A stretch of 32,109 nucleotides of DNA from an uncultured Actinomycetes bacterium (GCA_937876415.1 CALEHE010000107.1:1-32109), one strand, 5' to 3'; shown: positions 1-8,511, numbered from the stretch's first letter. The notes: generated from the letters alone by a model not told the origin. Made by a program: numbers and translations.

Positions 1-1
1 C

Positions 2-55
2 CGTGAAGGTGGCCGTACTGTTGGTGCTGGCCGCGTCGTCAAGATCATTAAGTGA
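2..55 (+). CDS. tuf: Elongation factor Tu, C-terminal end (partial)
   Basis: Only the last 17 codons and the TGA stop lie in the window. They read [17 protein letters not shown], the highly conserved end of domain 3 of EF-Tu, which delivers aminoacyl-tRNA to the ribosome. The reading frame is open from the window edge. The gene ends 13 bp before the S10 start, which is the usual fusA-tuf-rpsJ order and suggests that rpsJ is read from the str operon. The 5' part is outside the window. Confidence 0.93.
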   Translation, partial: REGGRTVGAGRVVKIIK

Positions 56-68
56 GTCGCTGAACAAC

Positions 69-383
69 ATGGCTCAAATTATTCGTATCCGTCTCAAGGC
101 ATTTGATCACGAGATCATCGATCAATCGACACGCAAGATCGTCGAGACCGTTGCTCGTACCAATGCCACCATCCGTGGGCCGATTCCTTTGCCTACAGAC
201 AAGCATCGTTACACGGTTATTCGTGGACCGCACATTGACAAGGACTCACGCGAGCACTTCGAAATGCGCATCCACAAGCGTTTGATCGACATCATTGATC
301 CCAAGCAGCAGACCATTGACAGCCTCCAGCGCATCGACCTTCCGGCCGGTGTTGAGGTTGAGATCAAGGTTCAGAACGCCTGA
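69..383 (+). CDS. rpsJ: 30S ribosomal protein S10
   Basis: A 104-residue protein beginning [18 protein letters not shown], typical of S10 in sequence and length (usually 101-105 residues). The loop with [21 protein letters not shown] is the conserved 30S-head and NusE segment; S10 also acts as NusE in antitermination. The ATG at 69 is chosen because S10 homology starts there; the open frame continues upstream over the tuf end without homology. No strong Shine-Dalgarno is visible, so translation may be coupled to tuf, whose stop is 13 bp away. A strong terminator follows, so S10 is cut off from rplC, its usual next gene, by about 2.9 kb. Confidence 0.97.
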   Translation: MAQIIRIRLKAFDHEIIDQSTRKIVETVARTNATIRGPIPLPTDKHRYTVIRGPHIDKDSREHFEMRIHKRLIDIIDPKQQTIDSLQRIDLPAGVEVEIKVQNA

Positions 384-424
384 GTCTTTGACTCGTAGTC
401 AATGCAATATGTTGAACGAAATTG

Positions 425-455
425 AAAAGCCCCGCTGGAAACAGCGGGGCTTTTT
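425..455 (+). terminator. Intrinsic terminator after rpsJ
   Basis: Bases 425-436 and 443-454 form a perfect 12-bp stem (AAAAGCCCCGCT with AGCGGGGCTTTT) around a 6-base loop, ending in a run of five T. This is a textbook rho-independent terminator 41 bp after the S10 stop. Because the A and T ends are symmetrical it could partly work in both directions. It should end the tuf-rpsJ transcript before the protease gene. Confidence 0.92.
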
Positions 456-527
456 CGTTACTTCTCTTACCCAATTCATACCAATCCCGACCCCACATCT
501 CATTCGTAGATAGGTAAAAATTGCACC

Positions 528-1763
528 GTGACTGATCACTTTCCGCCGCCCGCCCCACCCACGAATTTTTCGAATTCGCCCGAACCCGTTCAACCGAAAT
601 CTCGCCGTGGTTTATTGATCACATTGCTCGTCGTTGTGTCAATGGTGCTCGGTGGGTTTGTTGGTGCCCAGATCGCTCAATCAGGTGATGATGCTGATTC
701 ATCCTCTGACCCAACTCAATCTCCGACAACAGTTGTGGAAGATGAATCCAACTCGGGTGGTTCAGAAGTAGCAACTGCACCGACTGGTGAAGCCCCTGGA
801 AGTTCTGACGAACCAGTGGTCATCGCACCCGCATCGAGTGGTGATGAGCCAGCGATGAATGTTGCTCAAGTGTTGAAGAAGATTCAACCTAGCGTGGTGA
901 CGGTCATTGCGATTACTGAGTCAGGCATGGATCGTGGCCGTGGGACTGGAACAGGTGTCGTTCTCACCTCAGATGGCGACATCTTGACAAATGATCACGT
1001 AATTGATGGTGCTGACACGGTGTACGTGTTGTTCGCTGGGGATACTGAGCCAACACCTGCGACTGTCATAGCTGTTGATCCCGGTAATGACTTGGCGCTC
1101 ATTCATGTCGACAGGACAGGTTTAACACCAGCAGTTTTTGCCGATCCCAGTTCAATTGACATCGGTGATGAAGTTGTTGCGGTTGGGTTTGCTCTTGACC
1201 TTGACGGTGGTCCAACGGTGACGCGCGGAATTGTTTCAGCACTTAATCGCACCATCGTGAGTGGTGATGGTGCTCTTGATGGATTGATCCAAACCGATAC
1301 TGCAATTTCATCTGGCAACTCTGGTGGACCATTGGTGAATACACGTGGCCAAGTCATCGGTATTAACACGGCAGTGTTTCAGAGCTCGAGCGAAGTAGCC
1401 GCGAACAACGTGGGCTTTTCAATTTCAGTTGCTGAAGCTTTGCCCGTCATTGAAGAGTTGCGTGCTCAAGCCAACGGACAAGCCCGCACTGAGGGCTACC
1501 TTGGTGTGAGTGTTCTTGATCGTAATGATGGCGGGCTTGGCGCAATGATCGCTGAAGTGTCACCTGGTTCGCCCGCTGACCTCGCCGGAATGAAAGTTGA
1601 TGACGTTGTCATTGAGGCTGACGGTTCACCAGTTGATGGTCAGCCGGCTCTCGTTGCAGCGATTCGTGACAAGTCGCCCGGCGACACCATCAAGATTGAT
1701 GTGCTGCGCGACGGTGAAAGAATCACCTTGACCGCCAAACTCATCAAACGCCCCACCGAATAG
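528..1763 (+). CDS. Membrane-anchored HtrA/DegP-type serine protease with PDZ domain
   Basis: A 411-residue trypsin-like protease. Residues 1-27 are Pro-rich and end in a basic stop (KSRR); residues 28-50 form one membrane helix; residues 51-110 are an Asp/Ser/Thr/Pro-rich linker, so the catalytic part should face outside. The triad is visible: His157 (TNDHVID), Asp188 (GNDLALI) and Ser265 (GNSGGPL). A PDZ domain covers about 323-408. This matches actinobacterial HtrA/PepD proteins that degrade misfolded envelope proteins. The start is GTG 528; an AT-rich TAAAAA at 515-520 lies 7 bp upstream, so a leaderless start is possible. Its position between rpsJ and rplC is unusual. Which htrA paralogue it is cannot be told. 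Confidence 0.93.
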   Translation: MTDHFPPPAPPTNFSNSPEPVQPKSRRGLLITLLVVVSMVLGGFVGAQIAQSGDDADSSSDPTQSPTTVVEDESNSGGSEVATAPTGEAPGSSDEPVVIAPASSGDEPAMNVAQVLKKIQPSVVTVIAITESGMDRGRGTGTGVVLTSDGDILTNDHVIDGADTVYVLFAGDTEPTPATVIAVDPGNDLALIHVDRTGLTPAVFADPSSIDIGDEVVAVGFALDLDGGPTVTRGIVSALNRTIVSGDGALDGLIQTDTAISSGNSGGPLVNTRGQVIGINTAVFQSSSEVAANNVGFSISVAEALPVIEELRAQANGQARTEGYLGVSVLDRNDGGLGAMIAEVSPGSPADLAGMKVDDVVIEADGSPVDGQPALVAAIRDKSPGDTIKIDVLRDGERITLTAKLIKRPTE

Positions 1764-1787
1764 AAACTCACGACATATGACGTGTTG

Positions 1788-1793
1788 TACTGT
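1788..1793 (+). promoter_or_regulatory. Candidate -10 element for a leaderless hydrolase transcript
   Basis: TACTGT fits the actinobacterial TANNNT -10 pattern and lies exactly 6 bp before the ATG at 1800. That spacing would put the transcription start at or next to the start codon. There is no Shine-Dalgarno and no convincing -35. The element supports ATG 1800 over GTG 1782. Confidence 0.35.
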
Positions 1794-1799
1794 GCGTTC

Positions 1800-2993
1800 A
1801 TGCTTGATGTACATGTCGGTGGTGCACGTCCGTTTGGTTTGAACTATTGGCCGATGCCCGAAGACGATCCGGGTGTTGAGATTCCGCGTGAATCAATTCG
1901 TTTGGTGAGTCCCGACGGGGCACTCGTACGTGGCGTGTTGTGGACTCCACCAAGTGGCAAGAAGTGGAAGACCGCAGTGATCTTGTCTCACCCACGTGGT
2001 GACTTCAGTGTGCACTACGCCGCACCGTTACTCGCAGCCGCTGGGTACGCAGTTTTAGGTTTTGGTACGCGCTACATGAACAACGACACCGATTGTCTGC
2101 ACGAGGCGTGCACGATCGATGTTGAAACTGTGCACAACGAAATGAAACGCCGCGGTGCCGAAGCGGTGGTGCTACTTGGCAACTCTGGTGGAGGATCACT
2201 GATGGCCCTTGCTCATGCCGAACGTGGCATTGGTGACGGCTGGGTGGGTATGGCCGCACACCCGGGTGAAGGTGTGTTCATGTTGCAAGTCATCGACCCG
2301 AGCGTGGCCGATGAAAGCGATCCGTTTTCGACAGCGCCCGAACTTGATATGTACAACCCCGAAAACGGCTGGCGCCCGTGGCCCGAACCGTGTGTGTATG
2401 ACAAAGAGTGGCTCAAGCGTTATCGCGCCGCACAAGTTGAACGAGTTGCCCGCATTGATGCGATCGCCAAAGCCAGCATTGCCGAGTCAATTGATGCCGG
2501 TTCACGTTTGCGGGGGGTCGACAACCAGACCCAGACCGTGCAGTGGCGCGAATTGCGGCGCCGTGCGGTGTTCACCAAGTACATGGTGATCTATCGCACC
2601 CTTGCCGACCCGGCCTATCTTGACTTGTCGATTGACCCCGATGAACGACCCATGGGCAGTTTGTTTGCCTTCCCCGACCCCTTTGACGCCAACTATGGCC
2701 GAGGAGGTCTGGGCCGGTCGATGACAGCGCGCGGTTGGTTGTCTACGTGGAGCGGCTTATCAAGTCATGCCAAGTTGGCCGACACGATGCCCAAGGTCAA
2801 GGTCCCAACCCTGCTCATCCATCCGACGGCCGACACCGAGATTCGTATCTGGCAAGCGAAAGAAATCGTCGATAACAGTGGTGCGGCAGACAAGACCTAT
2901 ATCGAGATGAAGGGCGCACCTCATTATCTCGAGGGCCATCGCCGCGAAGCGCTTGCTCACGTGGCTGACTGGTTGGCGAAAAGATTCCCCTGA
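1800..2993 (+). CDS. Alpha/beta hydrolase family protein, substrate unknown
   Basis: A 397-residue soluble protein with the alpha/beta-hydrolase plan. The N-terminal strand region has AVILSHPRGD (about 59-68); the nucleophile elbow is GNSGGGS with Ser129; a large cap-like insertion covers about 150-310; near the C-terminus are the likely acid Asp345 (HPTADTE) and His375 (GAPHYLEG), with His380 as alternative. The C-terminal half resembles peptidase or acyl-esterase hydrolases, but the substrate cannot be read from sequence. An in-frame GTG at 1782 would add six residues; ATG 1800 is preferred because a TANNNT element lies 6 bp upstream. It follows the protease by 36 bp with no terminator between them, and ends just before a perfect palindrome at 3001-3027. 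Confidence 0.8.
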   Translation: MLDVHVGGARPFGLNYWPMPEDDPGVEIPRESIRLVSPDGALVRGVLWTPPSGKKWKTAVILSHPRGDFSVHYAAPLLAAAGYAVLGFGTRYMNNDTDCLHEACTIDVETVHNEMKRRGAEAVVLLGNSGGGSLMALAHAERGIGDGWVGMAAHPGEGVFMLQVIDPSVADESDPFSTAPELDMYNPENGWRPWPEPCVYDKEWLKRYRAAQVERVARIDAIAKASIAESIDAGSRLRGVDNQTQTVQWRELRRRAVFTKYMVIYRTLADPAYLDLSIDPDERPMGSLFAFPDPFDANYGRGGLGRSMTARGWLSTWSGLSSHAKLADTMPKVKVPTLLIHPTADTEIRIWQAKEIVDNSGAADKTYIEMKGAPHYLEGHRREALAHVADWLAKRFP

Positions 2994-3000
2994 TACCGCA

Positions 3001-3027
3001 CTTTTGTCTCACTATATGAGACAAAAG
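3001..3027. promoter_or_regulatory. Perfect 11-bp palindrome, candidate operator
   Basis: CTTTTGTCTCA (3001-3011) and TGAGACAAAAG (3017-3027) are exact inverted repeats around 5 bp. No T-run follows on either strand, so it is not a standard terminator. Size and symmetry fit the binding site of a dimeric regulator (TetR- or GntR-like). A TAAAAT at 3033-3038, a possible -10 box, lies just downstream, but no matching -35 was found. It sits between the hydrolase stop and the rplC leader. Confidence 0.5.
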
Positions 3028-3294
3028 ATCCATAAAATTGCTGTCCGGCGCGTGTGGGTTCGCGTCCAATGTGGCGGTAGCGTTCCCACCTCGTGCGAAA
3101 CGGGCTGATGTCCGTCCGCTGCAATCGATGTCTATGAAAGCCCAGCTCGCTGGGGACTACATGGCAACAACCGAAAAAAATGCTCCGTTGATCATCCGAT
3201 CCACGGAGCGTTTGCATGAACGGCGGTTTACCAAAGTTCATGCACAGTCAACTCGAAAGCGCCAGAAATACTGGCTGGATGAAGAGGCTGCCTT
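3028..3294 (+). promoter_or_regulatory. Structured 5' leader of the rplC operon
   Basis: No convincing gene lies here. The RNA would fold into successive hairpins: 3141-3154 (CCCAG/CTGGG, 4-base loop); 3182-3209 (GCTCCGT/ACGGAGC, one mismatch, then GATC/GATC with loop ATCC); 3213-3244 (TGCATGAAC/GTTCATGCA, 9 perfect pairs around 14 bases); and 3261-3275 (GCCAG/CTGGC, 5-base loop). The last ends 5 bases before the rplC Shine-Dalgarno (GAAGAGG, 3281-3287). Such leaders often bind a ribosomal protein of their own operon, as L4 does in the E. coli S10 leader. Which ligand acts here, if any, is not known. The promoter is probably near 3033-3038. Confidence 0.55.
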
Positions 3295-3933
3295 ATGGCA
3301 AAGAAAGCGATCGTCGGCGAAAAGGTCGGCATGACACAAGTGTGGGCAGACGATAACTCAATCGTTCCCGTCACTGTGCTTCGTGTTGAACCGGCTCGCA
3401 TTGTTCAAGTCAAGACTTCAGAGCGCGACGGTTACGCCGCGCTTCAAGTTACGTATGGGCACAAGGACGCCAAGAAATTGTCCAAGCCCAAGGCTGGTCA
3501 CTTCGCGAAAGCGGATGTCGAATCAGGTCGTCGTCTCGTCGAGCTTCGTCTCGAGAGCGTTGACGGATTCGAAGTCGGCGGAGAGATCACTGTTGATCAA
3601 TTCGTCAAGGGCCAAAAAGTCGACGTGACTGCAGTGAGCCGAGGTAAGGGCTTCGCTGGTGGAATGAAGCGTCACAACTTCAGTGGTCAAGGCGCAAGTC
3701 ACGGTAACCACAAGCACCACCGTGCTCCTGGTTCCATTGGTTCGGCTTCATACCCGGGTCGCGTTTTGAAGGGTCTCAAGATGGCCGGACACATGGGTCA
3801 TGCCCAAGTCACCACCTTGAACCTCGAAGTTGTTGAGGCTGATGCCGAACGTGGTTTGTTGTTGGTCCGTGGTTCAGTACCCGGCCCCAATGGTGGCGTT
3901 GTCATCGTGCGCAACGCGGTGAAGGGAAAGTGA
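3295..3933 (+). CDS. rplC: 50S ribosomal protein L3
   Basis: A 212-residue protein starting [17 protein letters not shown], with the L3 central loop (about 118-150) containing [32 protein letters not shown] split over the conserved glutamine-bearing GQGASHG segment that reaches toward the peptidyl-transferase centre. L3 is one of the first proteins in 50S assembly. The start ATG 3295 has a good Shine-Dalgarno (GAAGAGG, 7 bp upstream). It is the first gene of the long ribosomal-protein run here, because rpsJ is displaced upstream. rplD begins 4 bp after its stop. Confidence 0.98.
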   Translation: MAKKAIVGEKVGMTQVWADDNSIVPVTVLRVEPARIVQVKTSERDGYAALQVTYGHKDAKKLSKPKAGHFAKADVESGRRLVELRLESVDGFEVGGEITVDQFVKGQKVDVTAVSRGKGFAGGMKRHNFSGQGASHGNHKHHRAPGSIGSASYPGRVLKGLKMAGHMGHAQVTTLNLEVVEADAERGLLLVRGSVPGPNGGVVIVRNAVKGK

Positions 3934-3937
3934 CCTG

Positions 3938-4561
3938 ATGCCTTCGTTAAAAGTGAAGAATCAAGCTGGTAAGGAAGTCGGAACTGTCGCTTTGAGCGAT
4001 GCCGATTTCGGGCGTCAGCCCAACGTTCCGGTGATGCACCAAGTCGTGACGGCGCAACTTGCGCACCGACGTGCTGGTACACAGAGCACCAAGACTCGTG
4101 CCGAAGTTTCCGGTGGTGGCAAGAAGCCGCTCAAGCAAAAGGGAACTGGTAGCGCTCGTCAGGGCTCAACCAACTCACCACACTTCTCTGGTGGTGGTGT
4201 GGCCCTCGGACCCAAGCCGCGTAAGTACACGCAGAAGACTCCAAAAAAGATGATCAAGATTGCATTGCAATCAGCATTGTCCGATCGTGCCAACGAAGGA
4301 AAAGTCGTTGTCATCGATTCTTGGAACTTTGAAACACCCAAGACCTCTGCTGCGATTGAAGCGTTGAACGCCCTCAATCTTGAAGGTCGTACGTTGATCG
4401 TGGTTCGTCGTGACGAACTCAATGCGATCCGTTCGTTCCGCAATCTCCCCGAAGTACAGCTCATCGAAATTGGCGAACTCAATGCCTACGACGTGCTGTG
4501 CAACGACACCATCGTTTTCTCGCAGGCATCTTTGCCTGGAGCAAGTAAGGACGGTCAGTGA
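3938..4561 (+). CDS. rplD: 50S ribosomal protein L4
   Basis: A 207-residue L4. The extended loop that lines the exit tunnel is recognisable at about 40-100 ([20 protein letters not shown], then [12 protein letters not shown]). The C-terminal globular part carries [14 protein letters not shown] and ends in a normal L4 fold. L4 binds 23S rRNA early in assembly, and in several bacteria represses its own operon by binding the leader; the structured RNA upstream of rplC would be the place to test that here. It starts 4 bp after rplC and overlaps the rplW start by one base (TGATG). Confidence 0.98.
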   Translation: MPSLKVKNQAGKEVGTVALSDADFGRQPNVPVMHQVVTAQLAHRRAGTQSTKTRAEVSGGGKKPLKQKGTGSARQGSTNSPHFSGGGVALGPKPRKYTQKTPKKMIKIALQSALSDRANEGKVVVIDSWNFETPKTSAAIEALNALNLEGRTLIVVRRDELNAIRSFRNLPEVQLIEIGELNAYDVLCNDTIVFSQASLPGASKDGQ

Positions 4562-4854
4562 TGAAAGATCCCCGCGACATCATCATCGCTCCCATCGTGT
4601 CCGAAAAGAGCTACGCGCTCATCGAGACCGGTGTCTACACATTCAACGTTCACGTTGATGCCTCAAAGCCCGAGATCCACGACGCAGTCGAGGCCATCTG
4701 GGGTGTCAAGGTCGTCAAGGTCAACACACTCAACCGTGCGGGCAAGGTCCAGCGCACCCGAGGCACTAATCGCCCCGGTCGTCGCCCTGGCACCAAGCGC
4801 GCCATCGTCACTTTGGCTGCTGGGAATGAAATCCCACTGTTCGAGAACAACTGA
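4561..4854 (+). CDS. rplW: 50S ribosomal protein L23
   Basis: A 97-residue L23 ([18 protein letters not shown]), normal in length. L23 sits at the tunnel exit, where trigger factor and the signal-recognition particle dock. The Arg/Gly-rich loop [19 protein letters not shown] reaches into 23S rRNA. ATG 4561 is taken as start because it overlaps the rplD stop as TGATG; a GTG at 4558 would only add one Met-like codon. The stop is followed 11 bp later by rplB. Confidence 0.97.
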   Translation: MKDPRDIIIAPIVSEKSYALIETGVYTFNVHVDASKPEIHDAVEAIWGVKVVKVNTLNRAGKVQRTRGTNRPGRRPGTKRAIVTLAAGNEIPLFENN

Positions 4855-4865
4855 GGCATCACGTC

Positions 4866-5702
4866 ATGGGAATTCGTAAGCGTAAGCCAACATCTGCCGG
4901 TCGTCGTTTCCAGACTTCGTCAGACTTCTCCGAGATCACATCAACGACACCCGAGAAGTCATTGCTCACGAGCAAGCCGAAGACTGGTGGACGTAACGCC
5001 TATGGTCGCAAGACCTCACGTCACCGCGGTGGCGGTCACAAACAGCAGTACCGCATGATCGACTTCAAGCGCAACAAAGATGGCATTACCGCCAAAGTTG
5101 CAACTATTGAATACGACCCCAACCGCACCTGCCGTATTGCTTTGTTGCACTACGCAGACGGCGAGAAGGCATACATCCTTGCCCCTAAGGGCATGAATGT
5201 TGGCGATCATGTATCAAATGGTTCGAAGGCCGACATCAAGCCTGGCAATGCGTTGCCATTGCGCTACATGCCGGTCGGTACCGTTGTCCACAACGTCGAA
5301 TTGCGCCCGGGTCAGGGTGGCAAGATGGCTCGTTCGGCCGGCGTGGGCGTTCAGCTCGTCGCTAAAGATGGCGATTACGCAACATTGCGTTTGCCATCAA
5401 CCGAAATGCGCCGCGTGCTCATCGATTGCCGTGCCACTGTTGGCGAAGTCGGTAACTCTGAGCATGAACTCATCAAGATTGGTAAGGCTGGTCGTAACCG
5501 TTGGAAGGGTGTTCGTCCGCAAACTCGCGGTGTCGCCATGAACCCGGTCGATCACCCGCTCGGTGGTGGTGAAGGTAAGACCTCTGGTGGTCGTCCTCCC
5601 GTGTCGCCATGGGGTAAGCCAGAAAGCCGTACACGTGATGGCAATAAGGCATCACAGAAGTTGATCGTTCGTCGTCGTCGTTCCGGCAAGGGCCGCCGGT
5701 AA
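4866..5702 (+). CDS. rplB: 50S ribosomal protein L2
   Basis: A 278-residue L2, the usual length. It begins [16 protein letters not shown] and ends in a basic tail ([14 protein letters not shown]). The conserved [20 protein letters not shown] segment (about 224-242) carries the histidine needed for peptidyl-transferase activity. L2 joins the subunits and contacts the catalytic centre. It lies between rplW (11 bp) and rpsS (16 bp; AAGGATAGGTG before the rpsS start). Confidence 0.98.
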   Translation: MGIRKRKPTSAGRRFQTSSDFSEITSTTPEKSLLTSKPKTGGRNAYGRKTSRHRGGGHKQQYRMIDFKRNKDGITAKVATIEYDPNRTCRIALLHYADGEKAYILAPKGMNVGDHVSNGSKADIKPGNALPLRYMPVGTVVHNVELRPGQGGKMARSAGVGVQLVAKDGDYATLRLPSTEMRRVLIDCRATVGEVGNSEHELIKIGKAGRNRWKGVRPQTRGVAMNPVDHPLGGGEGKTSGGRPPVSPWGKPESRTRDGNKASQKLIVRRRRSGKGRR

Positions 5703-5718
5703 AGGATAGGTGCATTAG

Positions 5719-6003
5719 ATGTCTCGTAGCTTGAAAAAAGGGCCGTTCGTTGACGACCACCTCGTCAAAAAGGTGGACGCGTTAAACGCTGCCAATGAAA
5801 AGAAGGTCATCAAGACCTGGAGTCGCCGTTCGACGATCATCCCCGACATGGTGGGTCACACCATCGCGGTGCATGACGGTCGTAAGCATGTCCCGGTGTA
5901 CGTCACCGAATCAATGGTTGGTCACAAGCTCGGTGAATTCTCACCGACTCGTACCTTCAAATATCACGCAGGTCAAGAGAAGAACGTGAAGGGTCGCAAG
6001 TAA
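5719..6003 (+). CDS. rpsS: 30S ribosomal protein S19
   Basis: A 94-residue S19 ([19 protein letters not shown]), standard in length. The motif [22 protein letters not shown] and the conserved [12 protein letters not shown] segment are both present. S19 pairs with S13 in the 30S head near the A-site tRNA. The TAA stop shares its last A with the ATG of rplV (TAATG), so translation is probably coupled. Confidence 0.98.
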   Translation: MSRSLKKGPFVDDHLVKKVDALNAANEKKVIKTWSRRSTIIPDMVGHTIAVHDGRKHVPVYVTESMVGHKLGEFSPTRTFKYHAGQEKNVKGRK

Positions 6004-6668
6004 TGACTGGTCCCAAGCTCAATGAGCGTTCATTCGTTGCTGGAGAGCGCACCGGAACAAAAGCAAGTGTTCGCGGTTCACGCATGTCAGCATCGAAGGC
6101 ACGCGTTGTCCTCAATCTCATTCGCGGTCGCGATGTTGTGATGGCCGATCAGGTCTTGCAGTTCACCGAGCGTGAAGCTGCTCGCGTGATTCGCAAAGTG
6201 CTGGCATCTGCTGTTGCTAACGCCGTAAACAACGATGGCCTCGAAGCCGAAACTTTGTACGTCAAGGCTTGCTACGCCGACGAAGGTCCGACCTTGCGTC
6301 GCTTCAAGCCCCGTGCCAAGGGCCGTGCAACTCGCATCAACAAGCGCACTTGCCACATCACCATTGTGCTCGGCGTGATTGATGCTGAACTGTTGACAGT
6401 TGTCCAGGCTCGTCGTGAGCGTGCAGTCAGCGGTCGCCGTGCAACTCGCGGTGGCGGTGTTGCTGATCGTCGTGCTCGCGTTCAGGCCAGCCGCACCAAG
6501 CGCACCGATGGTGGCGATGATGCAGCTGAAAACACATCAACTGAATCAACAACTGTTGAAGAAGTAACAACCGAAGAGACATCAATGGAAAATACGACGA
6601 TCGAAGCAACAGCAGTCGAAACTACTTCGGTTGAAAATGCAGCGCCTGAGGCTGAGGAGACCAACTGA
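6003..6668 (+). CDS. rplV: 50S ribosomal protein L22 with long acidic C-terminal tail
   Basis: Residues about 20-130 are a normal L22: the globular part [17 protein letters not shown] and the tunnel-lining hairpin around [20 protein letters not shown]. The protein is 221 residues, whereas L22 is normally about 110-150. After the core comes a basic linker (about 137-167, rich in Arg) and then a 50-residue tail (169-221) of Thr, Glu, Ser, Val and Ala with no Lys or Arg, full of TTE, STE and VEN units. Such a tail is probably disordered and, given where the L22 C-terminus lies, could reach the ribosome surface. Actinobacterial L22 proteins are often extended, so this may be lineage-typical. It overlaps rpsS and rpsC by one base each. 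Confidence 0.97.
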   Translation: MTGPKLNERSFVAGERTGTKASVRGSRMSASKARVVLNLIRGRDVVMADQVLQFTEREAARVIRKVLASAVANAVNNDGLEAETLYVKACYADEGPTLRRFKPRAKGRATRINKRTCHITIVLGVIDAELLTVVQARRERAVSGRRATRGGGVADRRARVQASRTKRTDGGDDAAENTSTESTTVEEVTTEETSMENTTIEATAVETTSVENAAPEAEETN

Positions 6669-7552
6669 TGGGCCAAAAGATTAATCCTTACGGCTTCCGT
6701 CTTGGAATTACCACCGACTGGAAGAGCCGCTGGTTCAGCGAGCGCAACTACAAGGAATACCTCACCGAAGACTGGAAGATTCGCGCCTACATCATGGAAT
6801 CACTTCCCGATGCTGCGATCTCACGTATTGAAGTTGAGCGTAAGCGTGGCGAGACCTTGAAGGTCGACATCCACACTGCACGTCCCGGAATTGTTATTGG
6901 TCGTAAAGGTGCCAAGGCCGACGAACTTCGTTCAGGTCTCACCAAACTCACCGGCAACTTGAAGGTGCAGTTGAACATTGTTGAAATCAAGTCGCCAGAA
7001 CTTGATGCAGCACTGATCGCTCAAGGCGTCGCCGATCAACTCGTTGGTCGTATTGCTTTCCGTCGTGCCATGAAGCGGGCCGTGCAGAACGCACAAAAGG
7101 CTGGCGCACTTGGTATTCGTGTTCAGTGTTCGGGCCGTCTTGGTGGCGCCGAAATGAGCCGTACCGAGTGGTACCGCGAAGGTCGCGTTCCGTTGCACAC
7201 ATTGCGTGCTGACATTGATTACGGCTTCCGTGAAGCTCGTACCGCAAGTGGTCGCGTTGGCGTGAAGGTATGGATTTATCGTGGCGACATTTTGCCGTAC
7301 AAGCCGGTCACCGATGACAAGATCGTTCGCGAAGCAGCCATGGCTGTTGGCGAAACTTCGGGTGCACCTGGTGCACGCAAAGTTGTGTCATCAAGCGGAC
7401 GCCGTAAGGCCGAAGAAGCTGCCGAATTGGCCGCAACACCGCTCATTAAAGAAGCCGATCCCGAACTCGAGAAGTTGCTCGACGAGGAAGAAGAAATTGC
7501 CCGCCGCACCCACGATGGGCACGAGACCCCGCACTTCCGTGCACAGGACTGA
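6668..7552 (+). CDS. rpsC: 30S ribosomal protein S3
   Basis: A 294-residue S3. It starts [18 protein letters not shown], has the KH RNA-binding loop [13 protein letters not shown] (about 76-88) and the conserved C-terminal domain ending in [13 protein letters not shown]3 helps form the mRNA entry channel. The protein is longer than most (about 210-275): residues 240-294 are a charged tail with an acidic stretch ([17 protein letters not shown]). It starts one base inside the end of rplV and is followed 6 bp later by rplP. Confidence 0.98.
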   Translation: MGQKINPYGFRLGITTDWKSRWFSERNYKEYLTEDWKIRAYIMESLPDAAISRIEVERKRGETLKVDIHTARPGIVIGRKGAKADELRSGLTKLTGNLKVQLNIVEIKSPELDAALIAQGVADQLVGRIAFRRAMKRAVQNAQKAGALGIRVQCSGRLGGAEMSRTEWYREGRVPLHTLRADIDYGFREARTASGRVGVKVWIYRGDILPYKPVTDDKIVREAAMAVGETSGAPGARKVVSSSGRRKAEEAAELAATPLIKEADPELEKLLDEEEEIARRTHDGHETPHFRAQD

Positions 7553-7558
7553 TTCATT

Positions 7559-7975
7559 ATGTTGATGCCTCGCAAAGTTGCCCATCGTAAGCACCATCGT
7601 GGTCGTACCGGCGGTATGGCCAAGGGTGGAAGCGAACTGGCTTTTGGTCAGTACGGAATTCAAGCCCTTGAACCGTGCTGGTTGACCGCTCGTCAGATTG
7701 AAGCTGCACGTATTGCTATGACCCGTCACATCAAGCGTGGTGGCAAAGTCTGGATCAACGTGTTCCCCGATAAGCCTGTCACCAAGAAGCCAGCTGAAAC
7801 CCGCATGGGTTCTGGTAAGGGCAACCCCGAATTTTGGGTAGCCGTGGTCAAGCCTGGTCGCGTGTTGTTCGAATTGTCATTCCCAAGTCGCGAGCAGGCA
7901 TTTGAAGCCTTGAACAAGGCCATTCAAAAGTTGCCAATTAAGGCTCGCATCATCACCCGCGAGGAGGCGATCTGA
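7559..7975 (+). CDS. rplP: 50S ribosomal protein L16
   Basis: A 138-residue L16 ([15 protein letters not shown]), a normal length. The conserved segments [18 protein letters not shown] and [17 protein letters not shown] are present; the latter holds the Arg that is hydroxylated in some bacteria. L16 positions the A-site tRNA and is essential late in 50S assembly. ATG 7559 is preferred over ATG 7565 because L16 proteins keep the two extra residues. rpmC begins 2 bp after the stop. Confidence 0.98.
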   Translation: MLMPRKVAHRKHHRGRTGGMAKGGSELAFGQYGIQALEPCWLTARQIEAARIAMTRHIKRGGKVWINVFPDKPVTKKPAETRMGSGKGNPEFWVAVVKPGRVLFELSFPSREQAFEALNKAIQKLPIKARIITREEAI

Positions 7976-7977
7976 TC

Positions 7978-8205
7978 ATGGCAACTCAAGCCAGCAAAGA
8001 CCGCGCTGAACTAAGCGAACTTGACCTCACGTCATTGGTTGAGCAGCTCCGTGCTACTAAGCAAGAGGCATTGAACCTCCGCTTCCGTAGCGCCACTGGT
8101 CAGCTCGACACCCATAGCGAATTGCGTCGTGTTCGTCGCCGCATCGCACGAATCAACACCCTTATCCGTCAGCGTGAAATCGCTGCCGCTGAGGCCGGAG
8201 AGTGA
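7978..8205 (+). CDS. rpmC: 50S ribosomal protein L29
   Basis: A 75-residue, mostly helical L29. The core [26 protein letters not shown], split by a turn and followed by the conserved [19 protein letters not shown], is the family signature. L29 sits beside L23 at the tunnel exit. A GAGGAGG lies upstream in the rplP end. The tail AAAEAGE is a small acidic extension. rpsQ begins 5 bp after the stop. Confidence 0.96.
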   Translation: MATQASKDRAELSELDLTSLVEQLRATKQEALNLRFRSATGQLDTHSELRRVRRRIARINTLIRQREIAAAEAGE

Positions 8206-8210
8206 ATCAG

Positions 8211-8486
8211 ATGTCTGAAACAATCGAAACAACAGAACGCGCCCCCCGCAAGGTACGTGAGGGCATCGTGTCCTCTTCAAAGATGGACCGCACGTTGGTC
8301 ATCGAAGTGGTCGAGCGAGTGCGCCACCCGAAGTACAACAAGTTCGTCATGCGCACCAAAAAATTGTATGCCCACGACGAGGCCAACGACGCCAATGTTG
8401 GCGATCGTGTGCGCGTCATGGAAACCCGTCCGTTGTCGAAGACGAAGCGCTGGCGCCTCGTCGAGATTCTCGAGCGGGCCAAGTGA
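8211..8486 (+). CDS. rpsQ: 30S ribosomal protein S17
   Basis: A 91-residue S17. The OB-fold core carries [22 protein letters not shown] and the conserved [16 protein letters not shown] segment. About 13 residues precede the core ([14 protein letters not shown]), as in other actinobacteria. ATG 8211 is chosen over an in-frame GTG at 8202 because GGAGAG at 8198-8203 is well placed for the ATG. S17 binds 16S rRNA early in 30S assembly. rplN follows after 25 bp. Confidence 0.96.
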   Translation: MSETIETTERAPRKVREGIVSSSKMDRTLVIEVVERVRHPKYNKFVMRTKKLYAHDEANDANVGDRVRVMETRPLSKTKRWRLVEILERAK

Positions 8487-8511
8487 GCCTGGGAACGACG
8501 GAGAAGAACAC

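Noticed and set aside
3001-3027. Palindrome as a transcription terminator
   Set aside because: The stem is AT-rich and no T-run follows it on either strand.
3161-3334. Possible 57-residue ORF in the rplC leader starting MATTEKNAPL, with GGGGA upstream
   Set aside because: It overlaps rplC by 40 bases in another frame, matches no family I know, and its bases are better explained by the RNA hairpins. A leader peptide is not fully excluded.
5221-5232. GGTTCGA resembling a tRNA T-loop
   Set aside because: It lies inside rplB and has no acceptor or anticodon stem around it.
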